Made by a program: the position numbers and the translations under genes
Notes under the pieces: generated by a model
Databases searched by the model: none
What the model saw: the letters and a program-made list of their open reading frames with translations, nothing else
Told to the model about the DNA's origin: nothing
Assembly (NCBI GenBank): GCA_006218065.1
Contig: VBWE01000012.1
Coordinates: 135,616 to 199,615, forward strand
Source of the DNA: Bacteroidota bacterium
GTDB taxonomy: Bacteria > Bacteroidota > Bacteroidia > Palsa-965
Length of the DNA stretch: 64,000 nucleotides
Reading direction: 5' to 3'
Part shown: piece by piece, positions 20,026-29,522 of the stretch
Position numbering within the stretch: position 1 is the stretch's first letter
Layout: every line of letters begins with the position of its first letter

Positions 20026-20136
20026 AGCATTTAAACAGTCTCTTGGTTTGGCGCAATGGTAACGCCGGACGCCGGATTTAACATTTTATTGCAGATATAC
20101 GGGAAAAGCCCTATTGACCGGCCTCATAGTCCGCAA

Positions 20137-20144
20137 TACCTTTA
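20137..20144 (+). promoter_or_regulatory. possible -7 box of the Cys-rich secreted protein gene
   Basis: TACCTTTA matches 7 of 8 positions of TAnnTTTG, 23 nt before the ATG at 20168. Confidence 0.35.
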
Positions 20145-20167
20145 TTGAAGCATAATAATCTATACTC

Positions 20168-20896
20168 ATGAAACGACTCTTCTGCTTTTTGTTTTTTCTT
20201 CCCGGTTTCTGCATGGCGCAAAGCAGCCTGCTGTTCCAGGAAGACTCGCTCACGGAAAAGGGCACCACCATATTTCTTCCCAAAACGAAAAACGAATCGA
20301 TTTTTAACAAAACCAGGTACGTGATTACGCGGGACAAGGATTACAAAGCGCTTTTTGCAGATTCCGTGCACAGCCGGTTACCTGTTATTGATTTCAATAA
20401 ATACGACCTGGTGAGCCGTTCCTCCTGCTATAAATGCGCCAGCCTTTGTCCTGACCAGCCATACTGTCACCGCGACGCCTGCCAGTATACCCGTGGCTGG
20501 GCGCTCATCGAGCGGAAAGGCCGCCGGAAAGTGGATGCCGATCCGATCCTCGTCGGGAACTGCAATATCCTCTTCACGCCCGGGGACAAAAACGCGTACC
20601 GGCACGACAGCGATTTTGCCGCCATCCGGAAAAAATGCGATGACTTTAAGAATTACCCGATCGATTTTTCAAAACAAATGATCGTCACCCACGAAGTATT
20701 TGGCGACTGCCATGCCCGTTTCGAGCACGAATTTTATATCGACTCGGTCCGCCAATGCCTGACCTGGCGGCTTTACGAGTATTATGGCGGATGCCGGGGC
20801 GGAAATTCGTACCGCTTTATTTTTTCCGTACCGCGCGTACCTGATCATTACACGATACGCTTTGAGGAATACCCGGTATCGAAACGCAGAGATTGA
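20168..20896 (+). CDS. hypothetical secreted cysteine-rich protein
   Basis: The 242-residue protein is not recognised. It has a signal peptide (MKRLFCFLFFLPGFCMAQ). The middle contains a Cys cluster (SSCYKCASLCPDQPYC then RDACQYTRG), and more Cys near 152, 179, 186, 204 and 216. In total the mature part has about twelve Cys, so disulfides in the periplasm are likely. The CxxC spacing could instead hold a metal, but no known motif fits. It is monocistronic, with a 97-bp gap to the next gene. Confidence 0.75.
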   Translation: MKRLFCFLFFLPGFCMAQSSLLFQEDSLTEKGTTIFLPKTKNESIFNKTRYVITRDKDYKALFADSVHSRLPVIDFNKYDLVSRSSCYKCASLCPDQPYCHRDACQYTRGWALIERKGRRKVDADPILVGNCNILFTPGDKNAYRHDSDFAAIRKKCDDFKNYPIDFSKQMIVTHEVFGDCHARFEHEFYIDSVRQCLTWRLYEYYGGCRGGNSYRFIFSVPRVPDHYTIRFEEYPVSKRRD

Positions 20897-20993
20897 CAAG
20901 AATTTGCAAATCCGGGCGGTAAGCGTAAGAAGCAGGATTTTTTCCTGCTTCTTTCCTTTATAAGCTCCGCGTTTTTTATCTAAAATTGCGGTC

Positions 20994-21458
20994 GTGCAGC
21001 GCGTGATTTTATTCCTGGTTCTTTTTTCCTGTTCACTTTTACGGGCGCAGGAAGCCGATTCTTTAAAAAGTGACACGATAAAAAAACACGTCCGGCACAA
21101 TGCCGTTTTTATTTCTTTCGGCGGACCGGAAAACGCGTCGCTTGATTATGCCTACCGCGGGTACGTGAAAAAGCTATCCTGGCTGGCCGTCGATTTCCGG
21201 CTTGGCCTGGGCGGATCGCAGCAGGGACAGGGTTTTCATTACGGGACTTCCGCCGTGTTTTTCCGCAAATGGTTTAAACTGGAATGCGGCGGCGGACTGG
21301 CTTTCGCACAAACCGGCGAATGGTTCTGGACGATTTACGGTATGCGTTACGAAGGAAAAAGAGGTATGCTGGCTTCGCTCGCTTTCACGCCTTCTTTTTC
21401 ACGCGAGCATAAAGCGTATTATCCTGCAAGTCAGTTTGGACTTGGGTGGAGATTTTGA
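20994..21458 (+). CDS. hypothetical outer-membrane or periplasmic protein
   Basis: A 154-residue protein with a signal peptide (MQRVILFLVLFSCSLLRAQ) and a mature part of alternating hydrophobic/aromatic residues rich in Gly (LDYAYRGY, FRLGLGGSQQG, LECGGGLAFAQTG), ending in GLGWRF. The C-terminal Phe and strand pattern suit a small outer-membrane barrel. There is no ATG in the right place; the start is GTG at 20994 (another GTG at 21003). A convergent foldback hairpin (E3) follows its stop. Function unknown. Confidence 0.65.
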   Translation: MQRVILFLVLFSCSLLRAQEADSLKSDTIKKHVRHNAVFISFGGPENASLDYAYRGYVKKLSWLAVDFRLGLGGSQQGQGFHYGTSAVFFRKWFKLECGGGLAFAQTGEWFWTIYGMRYEGKRGMLASLAFTPSFSREHKAYYPASQFGLGWRF

Positions 21459-21465
21459 TTTCCAA

Positions 21466-21545
21466 TGATTCAATTTGAAAATTTGAAGATTGAGAAAATG
21501 CCCCCAGTAATTTTCTCAATTTTCAAATTGAGTAATTGAGGAATC
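21466..21545. repeat. intergenic foldback element E3 (ATTTGAAN words)
   Basis: ATTGAGAAAAT (21489-21499) and ATTTTCTCAAT (21510-21520) form an 11-bp perfect stem over a 10-nt loop. Beyond it the arms continue imperfectly as CAATTTGAAAATTTGAAG on the left and TTTTCAAATTGAGTAATTG on the right, and both ends approach GATTC/GAATC. It sits between converging genes and could end transcription from both sides. Confidence 0.8.
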
Positions 21546-21556
21546 AGCAAACGGAG

Positions 21557-22747
21557 CTATATAAAATCGAGCATATTGTACTTCCTGTTCAATACCTTCT
21601 GGTGATCAATGCCGAGCCATTTTTCCAGCAGCGTGGCGTACACATTTTTAAAATCCTGCGCGTAAATCAAATCGCCGTTGTCCAGGTTATTCAGGCTGGG
21701 CATATCGTTTAAAAATCCGCTCTTCTTCAGTTTGCCTCCGAAAAGGAACAGGTTATTCGCCGTACCATGATCCGTGCCGCCGCTGGCATTCTGGGAAACG
21801 CGACGCCCGAATTCGGAAAACGTCATCACCAGCACATTGTCCGCCTGCCCGGCGTCTTTCATGTCTTTCATGAAGGCGCGGATTCCTTCGGCCCATTGTT
21901 TCAGCAGGCGATCCTGCCGGCCGCGCTGGTTATTATGAGTATCAAATCCGCCGAGCGAAACATAATACACCCGCGTATTGATTCCCGAGCGGATGAACTG
22001 CGCAACCTGTTTCAGCTGTTTTGCAAAAGCGCTTTCCGGGTATTCGTGTTTGGAAACAGCCGTTTTCGTTTTTTCAAAAATAAATTCCGCGCCCGAAGCC
22101 GTGTCGGCCATCACCTTGTACAGGTAGCCCTGGTTGTCTTCGTTCAGCATGTCCGGCTTTTGTGCATTTGTTACGCCGGCGAAAAACGGTTCTTTCGTGT
22201 TCCGGTATAAAAGCCCGGTATCTTTCACGGCAAAACCGTTTTTGTTTTTTCCTTTCATCGCGAGGCTGAGCGAATCGTCCACTTCCACGGCGGCCCAGGC
22301 TTTTTCGCATCCCGGGCATTCCGAATCGAGATACCGCCCGATCCAGCCGGTGTTGAGATATTCATTCGCATCCGAAGCGGTATGCCAGATATCGAGCGAA
22401 CGGAAATGCGAACGATCCGGGTTCGGATAACCGACACCGTTGAGCACCGACATGTATCCCTGGTCCCAGACCGGGCGAAGCGCTTCGAGCGATTTGTTGA
22501 ACGCCAGCGTTTCGTTTATCCTGATGATCTCGTTTTCTTTCAGCGCGAGCTGCGTGCGGGAATTGTGATACACGGGATTTTCAAAAGGCACGATCGTATT
22601 CAAACCGTCATTGCCACCCGAAAGCTGCACCACGACTAATTTTTTATCCCCGGGTTCTTCCATGCCGAGATTCTTCAGGAACGACGGAACAAGCAGGGTT
22701 CCCGCTGTAACAAATGCCGATTGCTTTATAAAGTCGCGTCTTTTCAT
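21557..22747 (-). CDS. DUF1501 domain-containing protein
   Basis: A 396-residue protein with a twin-arginine signal (KRRDFIKQS followed by a hydrophobic stretch). It contains the alkaline-phosphatase-like blocks of DUF1501: VVVQLSGGNDGLNTIVP, DRSHFRSLDIWHTAS, GFDTHNNQ and FSEFGRRVSQNASGGTDHG. The Asp/His pattern suggests a metal-dependent hydrolase of the sulfatase/phosphatase superfamily. The activity of the family is not established. Its ATG overlaps the end of the DUF1800 gene by 4 nt; the two occur as a pair in many Bacteroidota and Planctomycetota. Confidence 0.92.
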   Translation of the reverse strand: MKRRDFIKQSAFVTAGTLLVPSFLKNLGMEEPGDKKLVVVQLSGGNDGLNTIVPFENPVYHNSRTQLALKENEIIRINETLAFNKSLEALRPVWDQGYMSVLNGVGYPNPDRSHFRSLDIWHTASDANEYLNTGWIGRYLDSECPGCEKAWAAVEVDDSLSLAMKGKNKNGFAVKDTGLLYRNTKEPFFAGVTNAQKPDMLNEDNQGYLYKVMADTASGAEFIFEKTKTAVSKHEYPESAFAKQLKQVAQFIRSGINTRVYYVSLGGFDTHNNQRGRQDRLLKQWAEGIRAFMKDMKDAGQADNVLVMTFSEFGRRVSQNASGGTDHGTANNLFLFGGKLKKSGFLNDMPSLNNLDNGDLIYAQDFKNVYATLLEKWLGIDHQKVLNRKYNMLDFI

Positions 22748-24159
22748 GTCAGCTGGAATTCAGGCAGGGAAAGCAGTTGAACAATGGCCGCTTTTTTCCC
22801 CGCGCCTTCGTTTGAATCCGATACCAGGCTGAGTACGGCTGGCGCGGGATTTGCGCGCAGGAAGAAACCCGTCATTTCACTTTTCCGCCAATCCGCGGGA
22901 ATTGTTTTCAAAAAAGTATCCCAGCTGAAAAGCGTTTCGTAGCGTTTCTGAATTTTCTGTTTCGCGGGCGGATTGGGTTCGGTAGTATTGGTTTCCATGC
23001 GGAAATCCTCGGGCATGTCGTCCTTCTCTTCCACTTCGATCACCCCGTTGCTCAGCAAAAGCGAAGACAGGCGCAGGCGCATCATCAGCGTGGAATTATC
23101 GATCCAGGTTTTTCCCCCGGGCCAGCCGGCTACGTTGGGTGGGTAAAATAAAATCTGCCCGAGCAGGCGCTGGATGAGTATGATCGTTCCCGGTTTTTTC
23201 ATTTGCACGCCGGTTGTGCGGATAATTCCCGCGAGCAGTTCCACCGGCGATTTTATTTTATTGCCCCGGTTTTCCGGCGCGTAAAACAAATCCGATTTCA
23301 GTATCCGTTTAACGAGCGCGCCGATATCGTACCCGCTTTGGTAAAACGATTCGGCGAAATCCGCAACGTATTTTTCATCCGGGCTGTCGTGCATAAAAAA
23401 GCGGCAGATTTTCCGGGTAATGAAATACGCCGTTTCTTTCCGTTCAAGCGCGATGTTGATAATATCTTCCCCGCCCCAGTTGCCGGTTTTATCCATAAAC
23501 GTTTTCGGATCATCGTCGTGCGCTTTTTCGCGAATCCCGAAAACGCCGGTTTCCCGGTTGAACGACCAGCCCGTAAACGCGCGCGCAGCTTCACGGATAT
23601 CGGTTTCGGTATAATTTCCCCGGCCGATGGTAAACAGTTCGAGCACTTCGCGCGCGAAGTTTTCGTTCGGGTGCTGCTTCCGGTTCTGCTGGTTGTTCAG
23701 GAATTGCAGCATGGCCGGCGACTTCGCTACTTCGAGTACCAGGTCTTTGAATTTCCCGAGCCCGTGCTTGCGCAGCACGTTATTCAGTTCCTGTGCAAAC
23801 CAGGGAATATCGGTGCGGCAGGCGAAATGACCGTGCCAGAAAAACGTCATCCGTTCGCGCAGCTGCGCTTTATCGGTAACCAGTTTATTGAACCAGGCGG
23901 TATTGATCTGCTGGAGCTGTTCCTTTTTCTCTTCGCGCCATTTCTTCCGCTCGGTATCGCTCATCTCTTTCATATTCTCCGGCCTGCCGATATCCTGTAT
24001 AACGTGGAGCGGAGCATATTCCACCGATTCTTCAAAAAGCCGGTCGGCCTGCGCATCCCTGCCGCGCGAAGACCACGCCGCCAGTTTATCCGCCGCCAGC
24101 CCGAAACCGGCCCGGGCATGCAGGTGCAGTGTATCCAGTTGTTCTTTGCTTAAAGCCAT
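22744..24159 (-). CDS. DUF1800 domain-containing protein
   Basis: The 471 residues match DUF1800: LHARAGFG near the N-terminus, MTFFWHGHFAC, MLQFLNNQQN, NENFAREVLELFTIG, RAFTGWSF and YPPNVAGWPGGKTWID. These blocks are conserved across the family, whose function is unknown. No signal peptide is visible, while its partner DUF1501 carries a Tat signal, so co-export of the pair through Tat is possible. It is the first gene of the pair and divergent from the acetyltransferase across the E4 element. Confidence 0.92.
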   Translation of the reverse strand: MALSKEQLDTLHLHARAGFGLAADKLAAWSSRGRDAQADRLFEESVEYAPLHVIQDIGRPENMKEMSDTERKKWREEKKEQLQQINTAWFNKLVTDKAQLRERMTFFWHGHFACRTDIPWFAQELNNVLRKHGLGKFKDLVLEVAKSPAMLQFLNNQQNRKQHPNENFAREVLELFTIGRGNYTETDIREAARAFTGWSFNRETGVFGIREKAHDDDPKTFMDKTGNWGGEDIINIALERKETAYFITRKICRFFMHDSPDEKYVADFAESFYQSGYDIGALVKRILKSDLFYAPENRGNKIKSPVELLAGIIRTTGVQMKKPGTIILIQRLLGQILFYPPNVAGWPGGKTWIDNSTLMMRLRLSSLLLSNGVIEVEEKDDMPEDFRMETNTTEPNPPAKQKIQKRYETLFSWDTFLKTIPADWRKSEMTGFFLRANPAPAVLSLVSDSNEGAGKKAAIVQLLSLPEFQLT

Positions 24160-24240
24160 CAGAATATAGAGACCATTAAGATACGTAAACGTTTAATGTC
24201 GCCGGAAAGTTTTGATGCTGACGCTGCGCGTGGTCACTTT

Positions 24241-24366
24241 AAAAAAAGCAAAGGGCAAAAGCAAAAAGGGAATATCCGTTTTTTGCAGACTCTTCTGCGA
24301 AGCAGTTCCCGGTTAATTGCCTTTTGCTTTTTGCCTTTTGCTTTTTGCCTTTTGCCTTTTGCTATT
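24241..24366 (+). repeat. intergenic foldback element E4 (TTTTGCY words)
   Basis: The right arm (24314-24366) is a run of 7-bp words TTTTGCC, TTTTGCT, TTTTGCC, TTTTGCT, TTTTGCC, TTTTGCC. The left arm (24241-24273) is the complementary AAGCAAAGGGCAAAAGC type. The ~40-bp core between them holds its own small stem, GCAGACTCTTCTGC. It lies between divergent genes. An in-frame extension of the acetyltransferase reading through the right arm gives a false hydrophobic N-terminus (FAFCFLPFAFC). Confidence 0.85.
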
Positions 24367-24410
24367 CATTCCATCCATCTATTCCGCAGGAATTTATACC
24401 TTCATCCGGT

Positions 24411-24950
24411 ATGCAAACGGCAATAGGCAATGAACTCGTTGTGCGTGATCTTCGCAGTTCCGATTCTGCGGCTTTTCTGTATATGATCAGGCGTAACCAG
24501 GAACGGCTGCGAAACAGTTTCCCGCTTATTCTGTCCAAAGTGAACAGCAAAATTTCCGCGCTGAGTTATGTGCGCGAAAAGGTGGCGGAAATCAGACAGA
24601 AAACATTTCATACCTGCATCGTGGAGCATACCCCGTCAAAAATACTGGTTGGTTACATCAGCATGAAAAACATGGATTTTACCGTTCCGAAAGCCGAGCT
24701 GGCTTATTTTATCGATGCGGAATTCGAAGGAAAAGGAATCGGCAGCCGTGCTGTCGGCGCGGTATGCGATTTTGCTTTTGCAGAAATCGGGATGAATAAA
24801 CTGTTCATGCGCATCAGCCCTGCAAACCCGGCCAGCCGCAGGTTAGCCGAAAAATGCGGTTTCGAAAAAGAAGGGCTGATCCGCGCCGATTTTAAAACCA
24901 GCGACGGTGAATTGCTCGATGTGGAGTACTGGGGAAAAGTGAAAAACTGA
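24411..24950 (+). CDS. GNAT family N-acetyltransferase (RimJ/RimL-like)
   Basis: A 179-residue acetyltransferase that moves acetyl from acetyl-CoA to an amine. Blocks include LVVRDLRSSDSAAF, then VGYISMKN, KAELAYFIDAEFEGKGIGSRAVG (CoA pyrophosphate loop, EGKGIGS) and NPASRRLAEKCGFEKEGLIR, typical of the RimJ/RimL group that acetylates protein N-termini or other amines. Start is ATG at 24411; longer frames run into the E4 repeat arm. It is the first of four closely spaced rightward genes. Substrate unknown. Confidence 0.9.
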   Translation: MQTAIGNELVVRDLRSSDSAAFLYMIRRNQERLRNSFPLILSKVNSKISALSYVREKVAEIRQKTFHTCIVEHTPSKILVGYISMKNMDFTVPKAELAYFIDAEFEGKGIGSRAVGAVCDFAFAEIGMNKLFMRISPANPASRRLAEKCGFEKEGLIRADFKTSDGELLDVEYWGKVKN

Positions 24951-24969
24951 TTTTAATTATATTTAACTC

Positions 24970-25374
24970 ATGAGCGGGGATAGAATGGCGGGGGTTGCAA
25001 AAGCAATAAACCTCAATTATTGCACGATAACCATGCGCGACGACGGTATAATTGTAGTGGAATGCGACAACGATACCTGTTTTGATCTGCAGCACCTGTA
25101 TGTGATTATGGAAGCTTATGAAGAACTGACTCCCGGGCAAAGGCGACCGATTCTTTTTATCGCCGGAAAATATACGTCCATTTCGAAAGAAGCCCGCGAA
25201 TGGGGAGGCACGGCGGATGGTACAAGATACTCACTGGCCGAAGCTTTCGTCATTCATTCGCTCGCGCAGAAAATGCTGGCTAATTTTTACATGAAATTCA
25301 ACAGTCCGCAGGTACCCTCGCATTTTTTCAATTCGAGAGAAGCGGCGGAAAACTGGCTGAAAACATTTCTATGA
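24970..25374 (+). CDS. hypothetical protein, possible STAS/SpoIIAA-like fold
   Basis: A 134-residue cytoplasmic protein. The order of secondary structure (CTITMRDDGIIVVEC, then a helix, then RPILFIAGKYTSISKEAREWG, then AEAFVIHSLAQKMLANFYMKF, ending FFNSREAAENWLKTFL) resembles SpoIIAA/STAS-like regulators, where the final helix often contains EAxxWL. This is a fold guess from pattern, not a recognised family. It starts 19 nt after the acetyltransferase and 15 nt before the methyltransferase, so it is in their operon. Confidence 0.65.
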   Translation: MSGDRMAGVAKAINLNYCTITMRDDGIIVVECDNDTCFDLQHLYVIMEAYEELTPGQRRPILFIAGKYTSISKEAREWGGTADGTRYSLAEAFVIHSLAQKMLANFYMKFNSPQVPSHFFNSREAAENWLKTFL

Positions 25375-25389
25375 GTCACCGGGAAACAG

Positions 25390-26328
25390 ATGAGCGGAGC
25401 GAAAAACATTTCTCAAAAAGTAAATCATTTCCGGCTGAAACTGGACGAGGACGAACTGCTGCCCGAAAATAAAACCTGTTTCTTTTGCGGGCATACAGAA
25501 AGGAATCCTGTTTTTGTTCTCCAGGACAAGCCGCTGATCCGGCTCTTAGAATGCACACGCTGCCGCGCTGCCAGCGCTTCCCGGATGCCCCGCGAGGAAA
25601 CGCTCGCCCGCTATTACCGCGATTATTATCCGAAAGACGAAACGAAGAAAAACATCCGGGTTACGTTTAAACAGGTGGGCCGGTTTTCAAATCATTTGTA
25701 CAAACTGATCGCACCCGGTTTTTCGCAGGTGGAAAACCTGCAGATCCTGGACTACGGCGGAGGCGACGGTTCGGTAGCGGCAAGTCTCGCAGGAAAAATG
25801 ATCGCCGGCGGACTGGCGAAAAACGCGACGATTACGGTTGTGGATTACGTGGAAGAATTAACGGCAGCAACCGGGAGCATCTCACTTAAACGCGTCGATC
25901 CGGGAACTCCGTTCCCGGAAAATACATTTCATATCATCATCGCCAGCGCCATCATCGAACATATCCCGGAAGGAGGCGACGTGGTCCGCAGTTTGTTTTC
26001 GATATTGAAACCCGGAGGATTTTTTTACGCCCGCACGCCCTGGGCCTTGCCGATGGCCGGTTTCAGCAGGTTGCTCGGCAAAAAATGGAATTTCTTTTTC
26101 CCGGCGCACGTGCACGATCTCGGTAAAACATGCTGGGAATATTCCGCGAAAAACGCCGCAGCAGGCATGACGATCATCCGGTCCAAACCGTCGATCGTGG
26201 AATCGTCTTTTAAAACGCGTTTTCTTGTAACAACGGCAGCTTATCTTTTCAAAGCGCCCTGGTACTTATTCCCGGGAACGTATAAGTTGGTTGGCGGCTG
26301 GGAAATTGTTTTGAGAAAAAACACGTAG
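25390..26328 (+). CDS. class I SAM-dependent methyltransferase with N-terminal zinc ribbon
   Basis: The 312 residues begin with a zinc-ribbon-like part: CFFCG near residue 30-34 and CTRCR near 53-57, four Cys in two CxxC knuckles. A Rossmann methyltransferase follows: LQILDYGGGDGSVAASL (SAM-binding GGGDG), VVDYVEE for the acidic loop, and IIASAIIEHIPEGG. This arrangement is common in methyltransferases of sugar or surface polysaccharide pathways, but no sugar gene is adjacent. It is third in an operon with the acetyltransferase. The substrate cannot be inferred. Confidence 0.85.
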   Translation: MSGAKNISQKVNHFRLKLDEDELLPENKTCFFCGHTERNPVFVLQDKPLIRLLECTRCRAASASRMPREETLARYYRDYYPKDETKKNIRVTFKQVGRFSNHLYKLIAPGFSQVENLQILDYGGGDGSVAASLAGKMIAGGLAKNATITVVDYVEELTAATGSISLKRVDPGTPFPENTFHIIIASAIIEHIPEGGDVVRSLFSILKPGGFFYARTPWALPMAGFSRLLGKKWNFFFPAHVHDLGKTCWEYSAKNAAAGMTIIRSKPSIVESSFKTRFLVTTAAYLFKAPWYLFPGTYKLVGGWEIVLRKNT

Positions 26329-26333
26329 TCCTC

Positions 26334-26876
26334 ATGAAAATTATTGTTCAAAGTATTATTGTACACTGGTCCAAAGATTTTCGTGGAGGGAAAAATGCAG
26401 TTATTCGAAATCAAGTCCCTGAAGCGCTGGAATTACCAATCGAGATTTTTACCAGTCCGAAACTTATTGCGTTTCACGAAATTCGCTATGACTTTTATCC
26501 CGGATCTAATCAACAACCAACTGTCTATTTCTCTTTTTCTGACAAAGAGCATGTTCAACTTAGGGGAGCTTATATTGATATAAAAGACAATCGGTTAATG
26601 GCTTCCTATAAATACGACCATTCTCATTGTGGGTTCCCCTACCGCACCAAATATAATCCCAATGGCGTTGAAGAACCTCTTGACGAGGAGGCGTTTGTAT
26701 TAACGAAAGGAGAGTATGGAAGAATACGTTTCAACGGCAAATACACAGATAGTGATGGCTACTGGTATTATGAGAAGAAAGTTCATAACCTGCTGATAAT
26801 GGATTCTCCCAAAAGAGACGAATTCACCAAAAGAGCCCCCCTGAAAACCTACGAACAAATGGAATTGCTGCGATAG
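26334..26876 (+). CDS. hypothetical protein, AT-rich
   Basis: A 180-residue protein I do not recognise. It lacks a signal peptide and membrane segments and is rich in Tyr and charged residues (YWYYEKKVHN, YKYDHSHCGFPYRTKYNPNG). The sequence resembles beta-rich immunity or toxin-associated proteins only loosely. The coding region is visibly AT-richer than the methyltransferase 5 nt upstream and lon downstream, hinting at a separate origin. It converges on lon with 3 bp between stops. Confidence 0.6.
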   Translation: MKIIVQSIIVHWSKDFRGGKNAVIRNQVPEALELPIEIFTSPKLIAFHEIRYDFYPGSNQQPTVYFSFSDKEHVQLRGAYIDIKDNRLMASYKYDHSHCGFPYRTKYNPNGVEEPLDEEAFVLTKGEYGRIRFNGKYTDSDGYWYYEKKVHNLLIMDSPKRDEFTKRAPLKTYEQMELLR

Positions 26877-26879
26877 CGA

Positions 26880-29363
26880 TTACTCCACTTTCTTCAGCTT
26901 CGCTTCACGCGGCACGTTTACATCTACCGGGTTCTTCACTTTTTCCTTAAGCAGGACAAGTTTCAGTACATCGGTCATTTGTTCCACAAAATGGAAACTG
27001 AGTCCTTTCAGGTAATGCGGTTTGATTTCCTCGATGTCTTTCCGGTTTTCTTCGCAGAGGATAATTTCCCTGATGCCCGCGCGCTTGGCGGCGAGAATTT
27101 TTTCGCGGATGCCGCCAACGGCCAGCACACGGCCGCGGAGCGTGATCTCGCCGGTCATGGCCAGGTTCTTTTTCACTTTACGCTGCGTGAATGCCGAAGC
27201 GATCGCGCTGAGCATGGCGATACCGGCAGAAGGACCGTCCTTCGGAACAGCGCCTTCCGGAACGTGCACATGCACATTCCAGTGATCGAAAATTTCCGGG
27301 TCGAGGTTCAGCGCATGTGCGTGGCCGCGCAGGTATTCCAGCGCAATCACGGCCGATTCCTTCATCACTTCGCCGAGGTTACCGGTAAGTGTGAGCTTGC
27401 CCGCTTTGCCGCGGCTCAGGCTGGTTTCGATGAACAGGATGTCGCCGCCGGTCGGTGTCCAGGCCAGCCCCGTAACCACGCCGGCTACGTCGTTGCCCTG
27501 GTAACGGTCTTTTTCATGCGCGGGCCCGAGAATTTTCGCCAGGTCGGCGATTACCGGTTTCAGTTTGTACTTCTGCTCCATCGCGATGTTTTTCGCGGCG
27601 TTGCGCACTACTTTGGCGATCGTACGTTCAAGATTCCGCACACCCGATTCGCGCGTATAATTTTCGATGATGTATTCGAGCACGTCATCGGTAAGGTTCA
27701 GGTTCTTTTCTTTCAGCCCGTGTTCTTCCACTTGCTTGGGCAGCAGGTGGCGCCTGGCGATTTCGAGTTTCTCCTCCACCATGTACCCGTTCACTTCGAT
27801 GATTTCCATGCGGTCGCGGAGCGCGGGCTGGATACTGCTCAGCGAATTGGCCGTAGCGATGAACATGACTTTCGAGAGATCGAAATCCATCTCCACGAAG
27901 TTGTCGTAGAAATTCGTGTTCTGTTCCGGGTCCAGCACTTCGAGCATGGCCGAAGAAGGATCACCGTGCCAGTCGTTACCAATCTTGTCGATCTCGTCGA
28001 GAATAAAAACGGGATTCGAACTTCCGGCTTTTTTGATATTCTGCAGGATACGTCCCGGCATCGCGCCGATGTACGTTTTGCGATGCCCGCGCACTTCCGA
28101 TTCGTCTTTCAGTCCGCCAAGCGACATGCGTACGTATTTGCGCCCGAGCGCTTCGGCCACACTTTTTCCGAGCGACGTTTTTCCCACGCCGGGAGGACCG
28201 TACAGGCAAAGGATCGGCGCTTTCATATCGCCGCGCAGTTTGAGCACGGCTAAGTGTTCGAGGATACGTTCTTTAACTTTTTCGAGCCCGTAATGATCGC
28301 GTTCGAGAATTTCTTCCGCACGTTTCAGGTCGAAAACATCCTGCGTGTATTCGTTCCAGGGCAGGTCGAGCAGGGTTTCGAGGTAATTGATCTGCACGGA
28401 ATATTCGGCGGCATTCGGATTCATCCGCTCGAGTTTGGCCAGTTCTTTGAAAAATATCTCCGCCGTTTCCTTGCTCCATTTTTTATGCTGCGAACGCTCG
28501 CGCAATTCGGCAAGCTCCTGCTCCACCGGGTTTCCGCCCAGTTCTTCCTGGATGGTTTTGATCTGCTGGTGCAGGAAATATTCGCGCTGCTGTTTATCGA
28601 GATCGCCTTTGACTTTATTCTGGATCTGGTTTTTCAGTTCCACCATCTGCAGGTCGGTGGAAAGATGCTTGAGCACCAGCGTGGCGCGCTCTTTCAGGTC
28701 GGCGGTCTGGAGAATTTTCTGCTTGTCTTCCACCGAAGCGTTCATGTTCGATGAAATGAAATTCACGAGGAACGAATGGCTCTCGATGTTTTTGATCGCC
28801 ATCTGCGCTTCGGAAGGAAGCTGCGGATTCTGCCGGATGATATTCAGTGCGGTATCTTTGATCGAACCGATCAGCGCCTGGAATTCCTGGTCTTCGGTTG
28901 CCGGGCGGATTTCGTTGAACGCTTTGATTTTCGCACGCATGTACGGCTCGATCTGCGTAATCTGCACGAGTTCGAAACGGCGCTTACCCTGCAGGATAAC
29001 CGTGGTATTTCCGTCCGGCATACGCAGCATCTTGATGATATGCGCAATGGTCCCGATGCTGTTCAGGTCGGTAATGCCAGGATCTTCGATATTGTCGCTT
29101 TTCTGCGCAACCACACCGATGGTGCGGTCTCCGCGGTATGCTTCGCGGATGAGCCGGATCGATTTATCGCGGCCTACGGTGATCGGGATCACTACGCCGG
29201 GAAAAAGCACCGTATTGCGCAGCGGCAGCAAAGGCAATTCTTCCGGCAGGGGCTCGTTATTCATTTGTTCCTCATCTTCACTGCTCATCAGCGGGATAAA
29301 CTCCGTGTCTTCATCAGCAAGATTCTGGAACTGGAAATCGTTTATTTCAAAAAGGTCTTTCAT
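26880..29363 (-). CDS. lon: ATP-dependent endopeptidase La
   Basis: Lon degrades damaged and short-lived regulatory proteins in the cytoplasm. The 827 residues have the usual order: N-terminal LON domain ([19 protein letters not shown] near 41-60), helical linker, AAA+ module with Walker [10 protein letters not shown] (about 385-395) and Walker [11 protein letters not shown], and the peptidase with catalytic Ser in [10 protein letters not shown] (about 712) and Lys in [14 protein letters not shown] (about 755). The C-terminal tail [13 protein letters not shown] is short. The 159-bp upstream gap should hold its promoter; no match to TAnnTTTG was found there. Confidence 0.97.
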   Translation of the reverse strand: MKDLFEINDFQFQNLADEDTEFIPLMSSEDEEQMNNEPLPEELPLLPLRNTVLFPGVVIPITVGRDKSIRLIREAYRGDRTIGVVAQKSDNIEDPGITDLNSIGTIAHIIKMLRMPDGNTTVILQGKRRFELVQITQIEPYMRAKIKAFNEIRPATEDQEFQALIGSIKDTALNIIRQNPQLPSEAQMAIKNIESHSFLVNFISSNMNASVEDKQKILQTADLKERATLVLKHLSTDLQMVELKNQIQNKVKGDLDKQQREYFLHQQIKTIQEELGGNPVEQELAELRERSQHKKWSKETAEIFFKELAKLERMNPNAAEYSVQINYLETLLDLPWNEYTQDVFDLKRAEEILERDHYGLEKVKERILEHLAVLKLRGDMKAPILCLYGPPGVGKTSLGKSVAEALGRKYVRMSLGGLKDESEVRGHRKTYIGAMPGRILQNIKKAGSSNPVFILDEIDKIGNDWHGDPSSAMLEVLDPEQNTNFYDNFVEMDFDLSKVMFIATANSLSSIQPALRDRMEIIEVNGYMVEEKLEIARRHLLPKQVEEHGLKEKNLNLTDDVLEYIIENYTRESGVRNLERTIAKVVRNAAKNIAMEQKYKLKPVIADLAKILGPAHEKDRYQGNDVAGVVTGLAWTPTGGDILFIETSLSRGKAGKLTLTGNLGEVMKESAVIALEYLRGHAHALNLDPEIFDHWNVHVHVPEGAVPKDGPSAGIAMLSAIASAFTQRKVKKNLAMTGEITLRGRVLAVGGIREKILAAKRAGIREIILCEENRKDIEEIKPHYLKGLSFHFVEQMTDVLKLVLLKEKVKNPVDVNVPREAKLKKVE

Positions 29364-29522
29364 GTTCGGTCAATATGTCAGCCATTCGCCTGGCCTGCTT
29401 TTACGGGGAACCGGTACAAAGCCCGGATTCATTGGCTGATGATTAAACAGGCGAAATACTTCATTGTAGTCTCAATAGGTATGCCAGCGCTGTTTTCCTG
29501 TCAAAACGGCAATCCCGGTTTG

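Noticed and set aside
16657-20044. Inverted 13-mer GAGACTGTTTAAA / TTTAAACAGTCTC flanking the region from the phosphatase gene to porQ
   Set aside because: A single pair of AT-rich 13-mers 3.4 kb apart can arise by chance, and nothing else supports an element boundary.
24324-24410. N-terminal extension of the acetyltransferase (FAFCFLPFAFC)
   Set aside because: It is translation of the E4 repeat arm and would look like a false membrane anchor; the conserved domain starts after ATG 24411.
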